Below, piece by piece: positions 40,772 to 52,200 of a DNA stretch of 64,000 nucleotides. The DNA comes from Symbiodinium sp. CCMP2592 (taxonomy: Eukaryota > Sar > Dinophyceae > Suessiales > Symbiodiniaceae). Location of the stretch: positions 186,001 to 250,000 of the forward strand of contig CAJNDT010005866.1 in assembly GCA_905221615.1 (NCBI GenBank). The letters are read 5' to 3'. Positions within the stretch are counted from its first letter, which is position 1. The number at the start of each line of letters is the position of its first letter. The notes beneath the pieces are model-generated. The model worked only from the letters and a program-made list of their open reading frames with translations. It had not been told where the DNA came from and made no database searches. A program made the translations under genes and the position numbers.

Positions 40772-41425
40772 CTTTTACCTTAGAGTCAGAGTGAATGTTC
40801 TTGAGTTTAGATTTTATCTGCTGCGGGTTTACGATGGTATTCAGGGTTTAGGTCCAGGGTTTAGGTATTCTAGGGTTCTCCTGTCAGCTACTTGTTTTCC
40901 AGTGAGTAGGTTAGAGCTCCCCTGGTAGGGTTGGTGGTTTGAGATCACTGCTGTGATGCTTCCGGGACTCTGTGGCATAAGCATTGCGAAATGCCGAGGA
41001 TCTCTCTACAGTATCCCTTTGATCCTGCAAGACTGTCGAGCATAGCCGAAGGGTGGAGCTTTCGGGACCCTTCTTTAGGGCTTAGGGTTTAGGAAATTTA
41101 ACCCATCAAGTTATCACGGCCTGCTCCGAGATGCTTTGCAATGGAAGGTGGCCCTCAGCTTCAAAACTACATGGAGCCAGTGCTTCACCTATGGTGATTG
41201 TCGTGTTGGTTTATGCGCCTTCATTCAGGCTTATATTGGCTGTTGCTAGATGAGGGACTGAGACATAGGCGCAAACAACATTTGACCCCAACCCAGCGTC
41301 CTGCCGTCGGAAAGTGAAGCTTCAGTTGCGCAGTCATTAATTTTTTGGTTATTATAATCTCTAAGAAACAGCTGAAAATATCATTGTTGCCCGGGTTCTA
41401 AGTTCAGTATAGTTTCGCATTGCAG

Positions 41426-41518
41426 GACAAATACCTCGAGGACGAAACCGGCACAGTCAGATCGCGGAACATGCCCGAGCCGATGCTCTCGAAGCGCGTC
41501 AGCTTTCAGATTGACTAA
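41426..41518 (+). CDS. Candidate terminal exon
   Basis: A strong acceptor (CGCATTGCAG) is followed by 30 codons and TAA: DKYLEDETGTVRSRNMPEPM, LSKRVSFQID. In-frame ending and GC-rich codons make this the best terminal-exon candidate of the left part. Which upstream exons it joins is unknown. Confidence 0.5.
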   Translation, partial: DKYLEDETGTVRSRNMPEPMLSKRVSFQID

Positions 41519-42839
41519 CCGCAACCCTAAACCCAATGCTAAAAGAGCTTAGGGAACCCTGATAGGGCTTTCGGAACCCCAAACCCTTTACCCTTGTAGA
41601 GTTCTTTTGGGACTTTTAAAGTGTAAAGGAACCCTTACCAGGAACCCTCACAAGTACTTTTCTCGAAAGGAACCCGATAGATCAAAGTCGTACACGCTCT
41701 TCTCAAGTCAAAACCAAGACCCTCAGCACCACGGCCCGGGATGACTTTGTGGTGTACAGTGTAGTGGTCTAAGGGCTTGGGCTGCGGGTTTCGGGTCCAG
41801 GAGTTTTGGGTTTAGTGTCCAAGTGTTTTGCGTGTTCGGTTTGGGGTTTTGGGTTTTAGGAAAGTTTCCCCTCCAGGGCCCTGCCTTCTCAATCCCGAGC
41901 CTACTGCCTTCGTTTTTGAGGCCTCGTCTCTGAGGGCCCCGATTCCCAAGCCCAGGACAGTGTCCTTTCACTTGCCGCCGCCCGATACCTTCGAAGGAGA
42001 CGAGGACGAGGAGGGTGGCTGCTGTAGAGGCCGATTTGGGACCTTTCGAGGAGCGCTGGGGCGAAGCGCCGGTTCTCTCTAATTGGGTTTCCGGTTAAAC
42101 TCTAAACCCTAAACCCCTTGGAGTTAAAGGTTCAGAAGCTTCCGGTTCGGGCTTTTTGCCTATTGCGCTTTGGGGCCTCGGCGAAGAAACGACCTGGTGT
42201 TTGGAGCCACAATGTGTCGAGGCCAAGCTGATGGCTTCCCTTAGTACTAGCACCGGCACCCGCCCGTTATATGAATTCTTGTTAGGTGAGGCGAGTTGCA
42301 GGTTCGGGGGCCCCTAAGGAGGTCTCTTAGGGAACGGCCAGCACATTTCATTCTGACCAGTGCTATCACTGAAACTTAAATGCTGCGCGATGCCATGCTG
42401 TGCTGTGCTCTGCTGACACTATGTTGTGCTGATCTGATCTGCTCTGGTATGTACGTGTGCATGCGTCGGTTTGTTTGTTTGTTTGTTTGAATTTGTGTGT
42501 TTATCTGTATATATTTGTATGTACGTATGTATGTATGAGTGGATGAAAATATGGGTGGATGATTAGACGGGTTCGCGTTTGTGCACGCATGTATGCATTC
42601 AGGGGCAGGTGACAAGTACATACCTGCATAACTGTATAACGCACAAAAGTAGATAAGCCCGTATGTCATACATGTAGCATGGGTATATCTATCTGTATAT
42701 ATATATGTATATATGTTGACTGAATCCAAGAGCTTGCCAAACAGGCATTGTGGAAACTGTACAATTGCCACCCCGGAAATTCAGATGTCAGATATTCCGA
42801 TAATCATTAAGAGCTATATAGTACAAACAAATCGAAAAC

Positions 42840-43290
42840 GTCAGAAATACAGAAATTCGAATTTCCGGAATTTCCGGCAAATCCTAAAATTCATGAAGTC
42901 CGAATTTCCGGAATTTCCGGAATTTCAGGAAAATCATGAAATTCATGAAAGCCGAATTTCCGGAATTTCCGGAAAATCATGAAATTCATGAAAGCCGATT
43001 TTCCGGAATTTCCGGAAAATCATGAAATTCATGAAAGCCGATTTTCCGGAATTTCCTGAAAATCATGAAATTCATGAAATCCGAATTTCCGGAATTTCCG
43101 GAAAATCATGAAATTCATGAAAGCCTATTTTCCGGAATTTCCGGAAAATCATGAAATTCATGAAATCAGAATTTCCGGAATTTCCGGAAAATTATGGAAT
43201 TCATGAAAGCCGATTTTCCGGAATTTCCGGAAAATCATGAAATTCATGGAATCAGAATTTCCGGAATTTCCGGCGAATCATGAGATTCAT
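42840..43290. repeat. 43-bp satellite with TTTCCGGAA core
   Basis: About ten units of period 43 bp (AATCATGAAATTCATGAAAG, CCGATTTTCCGGAATTTCCGG). Each unit holds palindromic TTCCGGAA words. It lies next to the point where the character of the window changes, and the same core recurs in a different satellite at 54.5 kb. Confidence 0.9.
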
Positions 43291-43581
43291 TTAATTAATT
43301 GATTAATATCAACAATACAATAATACAAATACACATTATATTTTAAATATATATAATTTCGAATATCGTCATTATCATGACTACTCTGTATATGACTGCT
43401 GGCACTGGATGTGAGTACAGGGTGGGCCGTGCTTCTGAAAAGGCGACAGCATGGCAGCATAGACTCATAGAAGTGACTCGCCGTTGTTTGTGATCCAAAA
43501 GGTGGCTCGAACAGGGGTTCGTTCTGAGCCATGCGCTTTCGCCCTTGCGACCTTTGAAACTTCGGCTGACAGCCAGAAGAC

Positions 43582-45576
43582 ATGTCGGATGAGGAGTTGG
43601 AGCAGCTCGATGCGCTGGTCAGGGAGGTTAGGAAGAGCACAGACACCCCAGCTCACCGAGGGCCGCTGTCGACCAAGTTTGCGAGACTAGCACGCAGTCT
43701 GAAGCTTTCCAAACAACACAAGCATCAGGTGGCTGTGAGAGTACGCAGCTTGATTGAGAGATACATGGGCGGCACGCCAAAACGTCAGAAGATGTCATCA
43801 ATCTTGATGAACGCAAGCGGCCAATCCAGAAGGGCAAAGGTAAGTACAAACAGTGGTTGCCCGCAGCTCTTCTCAGAGTTTGCTGGGGCGTGAGACCAGA
43901 GCGCAGACCCAGGAGGAAGCGCGTGCCAACCGCGAGGCTGCGCAAAAAGAGCAGTGTTTCGGCTGCCAGCCAGAAGCGAGCTCCTCCTGCTGTGGCGGTT
44001 GCTTCCCTTCGCGAGACAGCCCGGCAGAACCAGTCTAGCACAACACACGTGGCCCGGATCCGACATGCGATGTCAGAACTTTTCATGCGTGTTCAGGAGC
44101 AGGAACTCAACATGTTGCCGCGTGTTCAGGAGCAGTGGATAGAGATTGCATTTGACGAGACCCAGGAGCCAGTATCCATGCAGACAACTGCAGAAACGGC
44201 TCAAGTCATGGTGCTTCACATGAAGTTTTTTCGGCTGCCAGCCCGGGGCGCAAAACTTCACGTGTTCAGAGTGGTGTTGCCCACCGTGGTGCTGCCAGGC
44301 ACGACCACTGCCGACCTCCTCGGTGGCTTGTTGGCACGCGTCCCCGTAGCTTTGGAGCAGCTCAAAGCCGTCGCTGATAGAACCACCTTCTTGTTGAACA
44401 CTGACAGTTTCGGCAGCTGCCTAAAGTTGGTGAAGTGTTTGCAAACAAGTCATGCCTGCCTGAGCTGTCCGTGCCGTATGCACCAGTTGTGCTTGTCAAT
44501 GACGGCAAGCATTGCTCAATCCGGCTTGATGGCATCCTTGTTTTGCAGTGCGCTGCTGCTGCGGAGGTCACGCTTGCAGAAAACGCTCCGTGCCAGACTG
44601 AAGCGCTTGGTGTTTGAGAAACTCCGCATCGAGTACGAGCCGCCCAGCTCTTCGGCTGTCAGCCATGCCAGAGCAGTGTGGGACTTGATTTGGCCTTTGA
44701 TTCAAGCGCGGCACGACAAGGACAAGCGCGTCACCACTCCAAGAGCCCAGGCATGGCGCAGGCTGCGCAAAAACCTTTGTGGCCCCTTGGATGACACGAC
44801 CAGTGTGGTGCATTACTGTCCATACGGATGTCACCACTCCAGGGATGAGGCGGCTTCAGAGATCTTTGAGGACTTGTGCGTTGTCTTCCTGGACTCCCCG
44901 CCTGTGGTGCCGGCTCTGAACAAGTGGACAAAGCTCGCCCCGCCGGTGATGTGGTTTTCTTGCTTCCTGCAGGTTCATGGTTTGCTCGCCCAGTGCTTGC
45001 AGCCGATGATAGATGCAAATGCTGCAAACGTGTCGCTACCGGTGCTGTGTGGGGATGAGGAGATCGAGCAAGACACAGAGGAGCAAGGGTGCGGTTTCGG
45101 AAACTTCGAAAAGGAAGAGGCCGCAAGGTTTCGGAAGTTTGCTCGGTTCGCCACCTGCCCAGAAGTAGGGCCCAAACTGGCGGCGACGCTGCTCTCATTG
45201 CTCCCAGGTCTATCTATCATGGGAAAATTCTTCGACTCTGCGGAGGAGTGTGCTGACCCAAGCACAAGTCATGCAGCAACCACCCTGAGTTTCACTCAGG
45301 CTTCGCAGTCGCCTGCTGTCAGCACGATTGAAGTTTTGCTGTCTGCCTTGTCCTCTGAACAGAGCTCGCACTGGCTGTCACTGTGCCTTCCGGGTTCTGC
45401 AGGCTGGGATGCCAGAAGGTTCCAATGTGCAGCAACACCAGCATGGGTGCAGGTTGGCCAGTTGTACTCCAGGTTGGTGATGCCTTTCAGTGCATGGCCT
45501 TTCAAGGCAGGCCGCATGCTGGAGCCAGGCGTCTCCCGCCAAACGCAAGAGGCCTTGGCGAAGGAGTTGTTGCTTG
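43582..45576 (+). CDS. Gene A, exon 1: transposase-like protein (frameshifted)
   Basis: ATG at 43582 opens MSDEELEQLDALVREVRKS. The frame then changes near an AAAA run (about 43778-43782), after which SEDVINLDERKRPIQKGKGK and the long downstream frame continue; one extra A would restore continuity. In the 574-residue part counted from 43857, FDETQEPV (D100), LLNTDSFGSCLKL (D183) and CPCRMHQLCLSM (H209) are spaced like an RNase-H-fold DDE transposase with a hAT-type C/H motif; this is inference. VHYCPYGCHHSRDEAA follows. Four palindromic elements lie within or just before it. A GT donor at 45577 (CTTG|GTTGAT) joins exon 2 in phase. I cannot tell a pseudogene from an assembly error. Confidence 0.72.
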
Positions 45577-45782
45577 GTTGATATCAAACTAGAAATCAAA
45601 TCTTCAAGTCTTCAAGTCTTCAAGTATCAATGGTCAATGGGACCGGAATTCGGAATCAAAGCCCAGTAACTTTTGCTTTCGTAGTCTTGAGTCTTTAGTT
45701 TAAGTTTAAGTCTCTTTAGTCTTTAAGTCTTAAGTCTTTAGTCTTTAGTAATTCAGCTAGAACTGATGTCACAGAGTCACAG
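45577..45782 (+). other. Gene A intron
   Basis: 206 bp, GT...AG (GTCACAG), made largely of CAAGTCTT/AAGTCTTTAGT short repeats. Removing it joins the flanking frames in phase (split codon G|AT). Confidence 0.6.
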
Positions 45783-47731
45783 ATGTCCAAAGTCCAAGGT
45801 TGGGGTTGTGCGAGCACCGCGACCCGTACATTTCCTTCATGAAGCAAGGCTTGGAGGAGGTCGACGACGTGCTGTCCCCTGACAACTTACTGCGAATGAA
45901 GCACCTTCTGGAGGTTGCTCCTGTGACAAACATTGTGAGCGAAAAGTCATTCGCAGGTTCCCACACCCGCCGAATGGCGGATCACGGTCAAAGTCCGAAG
46001 TTGCCAACGCTGGCTGCGCAACATGTGTTGGCCCAGAGCAAAAGTATTTTGGACAGCGAGGTTTGTAGGCAGACTTCCGGCTGTCAGCCAGCAGTTTCGG
46101 CTGTCAGCCATGAAACGGCAGAAGCAGGGACCAAGACCAACAGCAACGGCTGGTCTGAGTTCCTGCGCGCCAACCATGCAACTGGTCAGAGCATGCGGTC
46201 GTTAGCCGACAAGTGGGGGGCGCTCAGCCGTGACGAGAAGGCTACGTTCACTGCTGCAGCCAAGACGCGGCGACCGCCAGCCTCACCGCAGCTGGCGCCG
46301 CCGCCACAGCTGGCGCCGCCAGCGCAGCAGGCGTTGCCCAGAAGACCTCCTGCTTCTACTAGTACTGCCTGGCCTCACTGTGGAGACGACTTCTACCCAT
46401 TGCGCCAAGAGGGCTTGGATGGCATGGCTGGAGCAGTCCGCTCCCTAGCTGCCAACTGGGTGCAGCGTGTAGGGGATGGCCCATGCAAGCCTGCCCAGGC
46501 AGTTGTTGAGGACTGCGGAGCTTGGTGTCGCGGCCAAGTTTGCTTCAAAAAGCTGAGTGACTCTCGCCAGCAGGCTTTGGAGTACATGCGTGTGAAGCTG
46601 AACCGATTCGCTGCCTTCTGCAAGGAGAAAGCACCTGTCTTCGACGACATGTGGCAGATCCTCCCGGTTTTGCATGTGAACGTGCGAAATCCGGCTGGCG
46701 CCGGCTCCAGTGCAGACCGACCCTGCGGTGTCACCTTGCTGCAGCTCTGCCCGCTGCACGACTCGCAAGTGTTCTGCTTGTCTGAGAAATCCGACATACC
46801 AGCTGTGGGCACTGTGCTGGAGTTTCAGCCCGACTTGTGCAACTTGCGAGGAGCAGTCGAGGTTATGCAATTCTGCGCATCATTGCAGCTGCAGCAGTCG
46901 ATGGACGGTTTTGCAGACTCTGTGCAATGTTTGCGCCTGCGCTGCGAGCACCAGGGTTTGACGACTTTGAGAGTCACCGCCATTGAGGACATGGCAGGCA
47001 TGGAAGCAGAAGCAGCACACAGAAGAAGACGCGACAAGGATGCCGCCAAAGTCGCAGCAGCTCTTTCGCGGCTGCATGATGCTGCGCTGCTGCAGCCGAA
47101 GCGCCGACGCATTACTTCCAAGCGAGCAGATACAACGCATCAACCAAAGCGGCACGTTATCCCTGCGCAATCTTCCGGCTGTCAGCCAGAGGCAGGGGCT
47201 AGCGAAGATGCTGAGCAACAACAAGAATTGTGTGAGTGGGATGAGGAACTAGATGCAAGCGCAGTGGCTGCAAATGGTGCGGATGCGTACGCGGCCCTGG
47301 AGCAAGAAATTTTGGAAGTGGGTGCGTCCGCCGAGGACTTAGTGGAGATGAGAGAAGCGTCAGCGGCAGATGGACGCGAGGCATTGCAAGAACGCGGGGA
47401 GAATGGGCCTGCTCAAGTCGGGCAGACGGTGCAACAAGCAGCGAGACTTGTGCGCATGGACCCTGCGACTGGTCGTGTTTTCCGCACCGACACTGAGCCC
47501 AACCAGTATATAGGAAGGATGACGCAGATCAAAGTCAACACACCGCAGGAGGCCTTTTCCGTTTACTGTTCGCTTCACGGCTGTCAGATCATGCGCGGCA
47601 TCCGCCGTTGCCCATCAACAGACGAACTCCTGCGATGGTTCGAAGAGGGCCTGCAGTTGCCCAAAGGCAAAGACGCTGCGGTGCAAAGAAAACACAAAAG
47701 TTCGTTCCCTGAAGCCGAGCCATCGGCGTGA
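45783..47731 (+). CDS. Gene A, exon 2: C-terminal part with HMG-box-like segment
   Basis: The frame runs from the acceptor to TGA 47729-47731. It starts VQSPRLGLCEHRDPYISFMK and continues DNLLRMKHLLEVAPVTN, SEKSFAGSHTRRM, similar in style to the C-terminal dimerisation region of hAT transposases. A segment NGWSEFLRANHATGQSMRSL, ADKWGALSRDEKATF (46147-46250) has the W/F/L-W/EK pattern of an HMG box. Then come a Pro/Ala/Gln-rich linker, a Cys-containing globular part, a basic patch (RRRRDKDAAK, KRRRITSKR) fit for nuclear import, and an acidic C-terminal region. Three palindromic elements are translated here (as SGCQP, SAVSH and SGCQPE). A DNA-binding role is likely; activity is unknown. Confidence 0.72.
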
Positions 47732-48747
47732 TGGGTTGGACACCGCTCCACGCAAGCTTCTTATTCGGCTGACAGCCAGACAGATGTTGATGCCAGCTCG
47801 TTGTTGTCTGAGTCTGAGTGTTTCATTCGGCTGCCAGCCAGTGCCAGCTCGTTCTGTTGTTTGACTGCTTCGGCTGCCAGCCAGTGTAATCGCAATGGGC
47901 AATGGGGTAAGAATCCCTTAAAGAGGGATTGCTTGTTTCACCTGCAACAAGAGAGTTGCCACAGAAGAGGAAACAGTGCCCTGCCAGCACAGTTGATTCA
48001 TGATTCATGGTTCATTTCATTTAATAATATCAATTGTCAATATCATTCGTATCATGAATCAAATCATATCAATCATATCATATCATATCATATCAATATC
48101 ATCATGAATCATATTAATATCATCATTTTAATCATTTTCATTCATTTATCATGATTCATTTCATATCATTGCAAATCATAAATCATATATCATATATCAT
48201 ATCATTTTGTGATTCATGATTCAGAGGTTCATAGATTCATAGATTCATAGACTATCTGTCTATCTCAGCTCATATGAATATGAATATGATTCAGATTCAC
48301 ATCATTTGTCATTGCTATAATCATTGTCGAATCCTATCTTGTCAAATCATTGTATCTCATGTCACATGTCATCTCATATCACTCATAGCTCGATTCATAT
48401 TCGACTCACATCAATCATTGTGAGTCGTTATCATTGGTCAGAGTCATGAGTGTCAGTCAGTATCAGTGTCAGTGTCAGGTGTAGTAGTACAGTATAGTAG
48501 ACTATAGACTATAGTCTAGTCAGTCTGTCTGTCTATAGTCTATAGTCAGTCTGGGTAGAGTCGAGGTCTGAGTCTCACAGCCTCATGCAGTATGCAGCAT
48601 GCAGCACTTGCTTTTTGTTCGTTGGGGGGGGGCAGGACGGTCGCAAGAAAGCCCACATGGCATGTCACGTTTGCGGTTTGGCTTTCAAGGCATGTGACAT
48701 GACATGTGGGGATGCTACTGCCGCACCAGAGGCTACAGGAGTACACC

Positions 48748-48781
48748 CACTGCTACTACTACTACTACTACTACTACTACA

Positions 48782-48814
<33 letters not shown>

Positions 48815-48990
48815 GCTACTGCTACTACTACGACTACGACTACTCCTACTCCTACTCCTACTGCTACTGCTACTGCTACTACTACTACTACTACGACTGC
48901 TACTGCTGCTGCTACTACTACTACTACCACTACTACACTACTACTCACGACTGCGACTCTACGACTACGACTCCTACTACAACTGCTAGG
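48748..48990. repeat. (CTA)n trinucleotide array
   Basis: About 240 bp of CTA with CTG, CGA and CTC variants. Poly-Leu, poly-Thr and poly-Tyr frames are artefacts. Confidence 0.92.
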
Positions 48991-49463
48991 ACGACGAGGG
49001 CCACGGTAGTCTGTAGGCGCCATAGTTTCCAGCCGCTTCGAGCTTCTTCGCCTTGGTGCCGCCACACCGCGCGCTTCGGCTGACAGCCAGTGGCTTGCTG
49101 AATCCGGCTGTCAGCCAGGCCTGCTTCGGGTTTCGGCTGTCAGCCAGCAATGCCGAAGCCTCCGCATCAGCCGCCGACCATTATCAACGTATCGGCCGGA
49201 AGGCTCAGCCGGGAACGATGTGGCGCCTTGACTGCAGCTAGCAGCTACCCCCCAAACCCTAGACCCCAAAACCCTAAACCCCGAAGCCCTGTTGCCCCTT
49301 GCCCAAAGCCTTTTGCCTGTAGCCTACAGCCTATAGCCTATAGCCTTACACCGAAGCTAAACCCTCAACAGCTTAAACTGTTTAAACCTAAGCCCTTAAG
49401 GTCCCGAGGGCTACTGCTACTGCTGAATGCTGCTACTTGCTGATGCCAACTGCTATGATTTTG

Positions 49464-49508
49464 CTACAACAACAACAACAACGACAACAACAACAACTAC
49501 GACTACTA

Positions 49509-49554
<46 letters not shown>

Positions 49555-49589
49555 AACTACTACTTCTTCTACTACTACTACTACTACTG

Positions 49590-49637
<48 letters not shown>

Positions 49638-49640
49638 GTA
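49464..49640. repeat. (ACA)n-(CTA)n trinucleotide array
   Basis: ACAACAACA then CTACTACTA up to the first codons of gene B. It may form the end of an intron. Confidence 0.92.
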
Positions 49641-49650
49641 CTACTACTGA

Positions 49651-51597
49651 GTGTCAGTGCCAACTGAGGTCATCCACTGCAACGCTGGATTCCACCGGTC
49701 ACCTTTGGTTGCCGCCATGGTCTTGGTTGAAACCGGCGGTTGCAGCGACTTGGATGACGCCATGAAACAAATAGCGGGCATGCGCAACATCTGGCACCTC
49801 TGGTCAAACCGCGATCTCCTAGGCGACGACAAGACTTTGGGAAAAGCTTGGTTGTGGGCCCAGAAGACGGTTAACCGGACTCCGGCTGCCAGCCAGCGAG
49901 GGGAGGCCAGAAGTTCGGCTGACAGCCAGAACGTGCGCGAGCCAAGCACAGGCAAAGGCAGCGCAGGCAAAGGCAAGGGCAAAGGTGACCAAGGCGGCAA
50001 AAGCCCGGCTTCGGCTGTCAGCCAGAGCAAGGGCAAAGGCAAAGGTGACCAAGGCGGCCAAAGCCAGACTTCGGCTGTCAGCCAGAACCAGGACGTTCCT
50101 GTCAAAAGGATGCCGACGGCCATGGCAGAGGCCGTGGAGCCAGAGCCGCGGTATCTCTTCGAGGTCACCAGCGGCACCTCGTGCTTGATCTGCGACGTAA
50201 CGTGTCCGTCGGACCTGCACCTGCAAGCGCACCTCATGACAGAGTGGCACATGAACAAGATTCGGGCGAAGCAGCGCGAGGTGCAGGCCCGCAAAGCGGC
50301 AGGTTCGGCTGTCAGCCAGGAAACCAAGCCGCCACAGCTGCCGCTTACCTCCAAGGCTCCTCCTGGTGAGCCTGAGCCCTCGGCCAAGACAGCGCAGCCG
50401 GCGCAGCCTTTGGCGGCACCTGAGCTGAAAGCACCTCCGAAGAAGCCAGAAGCCGTCAAAGAAGAAAACGAAGGAGTCCCCACCACTGCAAAGGCACCGC
50501 CACCTTGTGTTGCAGAAAGCAGCGCCCCAGCTGCAGCAGCGCCTCCTGCAGCACCGACTCCGGCTGTCAGCCAGGCCCCAGCAAGTGGTCCGCCTGCAGC
50601 ACCGACTCCGGCTGTCAGCCAGACCCCAACAAGTGGTCCACCTGCTCCTGCAGCACCGACTCCGGCTGTCAGCCAGGCAGAGACAAGAGAAGCACCAGAG
50701 GAAGCGCCAGCAGCGTCGAGCGCCACCGCAGTGCCTGCAGCGTCGAGCCAGGCAGCGCCGTCCCAGCCCACTCTGCCTCCGGCTGGCCGCCAGAACCCTC
50801 TCCCTCCTCGACCACCGCCACCGCGCCGCTCTTCGGCTGTCAGCCAGCAGGGCCAGCAGGGCCAGCAGGTCAAAAGAGAGGCGGACACTGCGCCCCAGCC
50901 TGAGGTAAGTCCGCGCATCGTGAAGGCGCGCTCGGACAGACAACGCCTTCTGGCAGAGCTGGCGCAGGTCGACGAGGTGCTGGGCGTGGACAGCTACTAC
51001 GCCCACCACGGGCTCCGCAACGGCGCCGACACCAACCAGGACGGCCACAACGTCCTTCACCTCTTGGCCGAGGACGTCCGCCTTGGTGAGGTCAGCGAGC
51101 TCTTGGCGCTGCGTGTGGCGCAGGAGGCACCGCTCAGTACTCTCAATGAGTACACCAGAGGGGGCCGCCCGGCCGGCGCGACAGCCCTGCACATGCTGGC
51201 TGGCGCAGGCCGCGACTCTGAGCGGTTGCGGTGCAGGTTGGCTTCCATTTTGATGGAACGCAACGCCAACCCGGAGGCTCGCGACGCTCGGGGGGCAACT
51301 GCCTTGCTGCGGGCTGCCGGCGTCGGCTCGGTGACCATGGTTCAGCGCCTCATAGAGGCTAGGGCAGATGTGCACTCTTGCCACGCCACTACCAGGCGTA
51401 ACGCCTTCGACGTTGGCAATGCCGAGATGCGCGAGTACCTGCGGCGTCAGCACAACCTCAGGGGCACAGGCGCGCAGGGGCCCTCCTCAAGAGCCATGTT
51501 CCCCGATCGCTCCCGCCAGACCAGAGACGAAAGGGGCGACACGCATGCGAGCCAGGCACGCAGGGATCGCGGTGAAAGGTACAGGCAGTGGCGCTGA
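49651..51597 (+). CDS. Gene B: phosphatase-signature, C2H2 and ankyrin chimera
   Basis: Up to 648 aa, beginning without an ATG just after a microsatellite; AG at 49667-49668 (CAACTGAG) is a likely acceptor, so upstream exons are missing. The first residues carry the Cys-phosphatase loop HCNAGFHRSP (HC-x5-R: C10, R16 counted from 49651), then helices typical of the C-terminal half of a dual-specificity phosphatase. Around residues 178-200 is a C2H2 finger (CLICDVTC...HLMTEWH) of the matrin/U1 type. A Pro/Ala/Gln linker follows. Residues about 450-600 form ankyrin repeats (DGHNVLHLLAED, GATALHMLAGAG, GATALLRAAGVG). At least nine palindromic elements are translated here, all in the same frame as SAVSQ, PAVSQ, SADSQ or PAASQ. 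Function is unclear; the combination is unusual. Confidence 0.75.
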   Translation: MSVPTEVIHCNAGFHRSPLVAAMVLVETGGCSDLDDAMKQIAGMRNIWHLWSNRDLLGDDKTLGKAWLWAQKTVNRTPAASQRGEARSSADSQNVREPSTGKGSAGKGKGKGDQGGKSPASAVSQSKGKGKGDQGGQSQTSAVSQNQDVPVKRMPTAMAEAVEPEPRYLFEVTSGTSCLICDVTCPSDLHLQAHLMTEWHMNKIRAKQREVQARKAAGSAVSQETKPPQLPLTSKAPPGEPEPSAKTAQPAQPLAAPELKAPPKKPEAVKEENEGVPTTAKAPPPCVAESSAPAAAAPPAAPTPAVSQAPASGPPAAPTPAVSQTPTSGPPAPAAPTPAVSQAETREAPEEAPAASSATAVPAASSQAAPSQPTLPPAGRQNPLPPRPPPPRRSSAVSQQGQQGQQVKREADTAPQPEVSPRIVKARSDRQRLLAELAQVDEVLGVDSYYAHHGLRNGADTNQDGHNVLHLLAEDVRLGEVSELLALRVAQEAPLSTLNEYTRGGRPAGATALHMLAGAGRDSERLRCRLASILMERNANPEARDARGATALLRAAGVGSVTMVQRLIEARADVHSCHATTRRNAFDVGNAEMREYLRRQHNLRGTGAQGPSSRAMFPDRSRQTRDERGDTHASQARRDRGERYRQWR

Positions 51598-52027
51598 GTT
51601 TCTGCTGTCAGCAAGGCCAGTGCTTCTGCTTTCGGCTGTCAGCCAGAAGTACCAAGTAGCAGCGGTGCCTTCGGCTGTCAGCCAGGCAAAAGCGTGCCAG
51701 CGTGCCTTCGGCTGTTAGCCAGGCCTCCTTCGGTCCTTCGGCTGTCAGCCAGGCCTCCAACCACGGTTGCCACGGCGGCCAGCAGCGCAGCTCGGCGGCT
51801 CCCTCACAACGTGCCTTCGGCTGTCAGCCAGGCCTCCACGCTGCCGGCGCGCGGCGCTTGACTCAAAGCCGAGTGCACGGGTGGCGCCAAAAAATTCCGT
51901 CGGTTTGGGCAGAGGGACTGGGGAAGGGCGGGAAGGGTAGGAGTCGTCTGAGTTGTCGGGTCACATGTCACATGTCACGACACTTCCACGTCTATGTGTC
52001 TATGTCAATGTCCCAAGTCACAATGTC

Positions 52028-52200
52028 TATGTCACATGTCTATAGTCTATAGTCTATAGTCTCTATAGTCTATAGTCTATAGTCTATAGTCCGTCTATAG
52101 TCTATAGTCTATAGTCTATAGTCTACAGTCTATAGTCTATAGTCTATAGTCTATAGTCTATGTCACTGTCTATAGTCTATAGTCTATGTCTATGTCTATG
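52028..52200. repeat. (GTCTATA)n array
   Basis: 7-bp repeat GTCTATA containing the palindromic word CTATAG. Relatives are at 48490-48545 and 53850-53975. Confidence 0.85.

Larger units (their letters stand above)
47732..49650. other. Spacer or intron with simple repeats and six palindromic elements
   Basis: Holds palindromic cores at 47767, 47829, 47872, 49078, 49105 and 49135, an ATCAT-rich tract (about 48030-48260), GACTATAGTC words (48490-48545), a (CTA)n array (48748-48990) and a second one (49464-49640). A frame reading GRKKAHMACHVCGLAFKACD near 48640-48700 is possibly an exon but weakly supported. A telomere-like patch lies at 49250-49290. Confidence 0.6.

Noticed and set aside
42840-43290. 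CRISPR-like array
   Set aside because: No constant repeat with variable spacers; the whole 43-bp unit repeats, so it is a satellite, in a eukaryotic context without cas genes.
48585-49765. Poly-Thr, poly-Leu, poly-Tyr and poly-Ser open frames
   Set aside because: Direct translations of (CTA)n and (ACA)n arrays on both strands.
49819-51453. 544-aa minus-strand frame overlapping gene B (and the 424-aa frame beside it)
   Set aside because: Shadow of a GC-rich real exon; only the + strand frame carries the phosphatase loop, C2H2 finger and ankyrin repeats.
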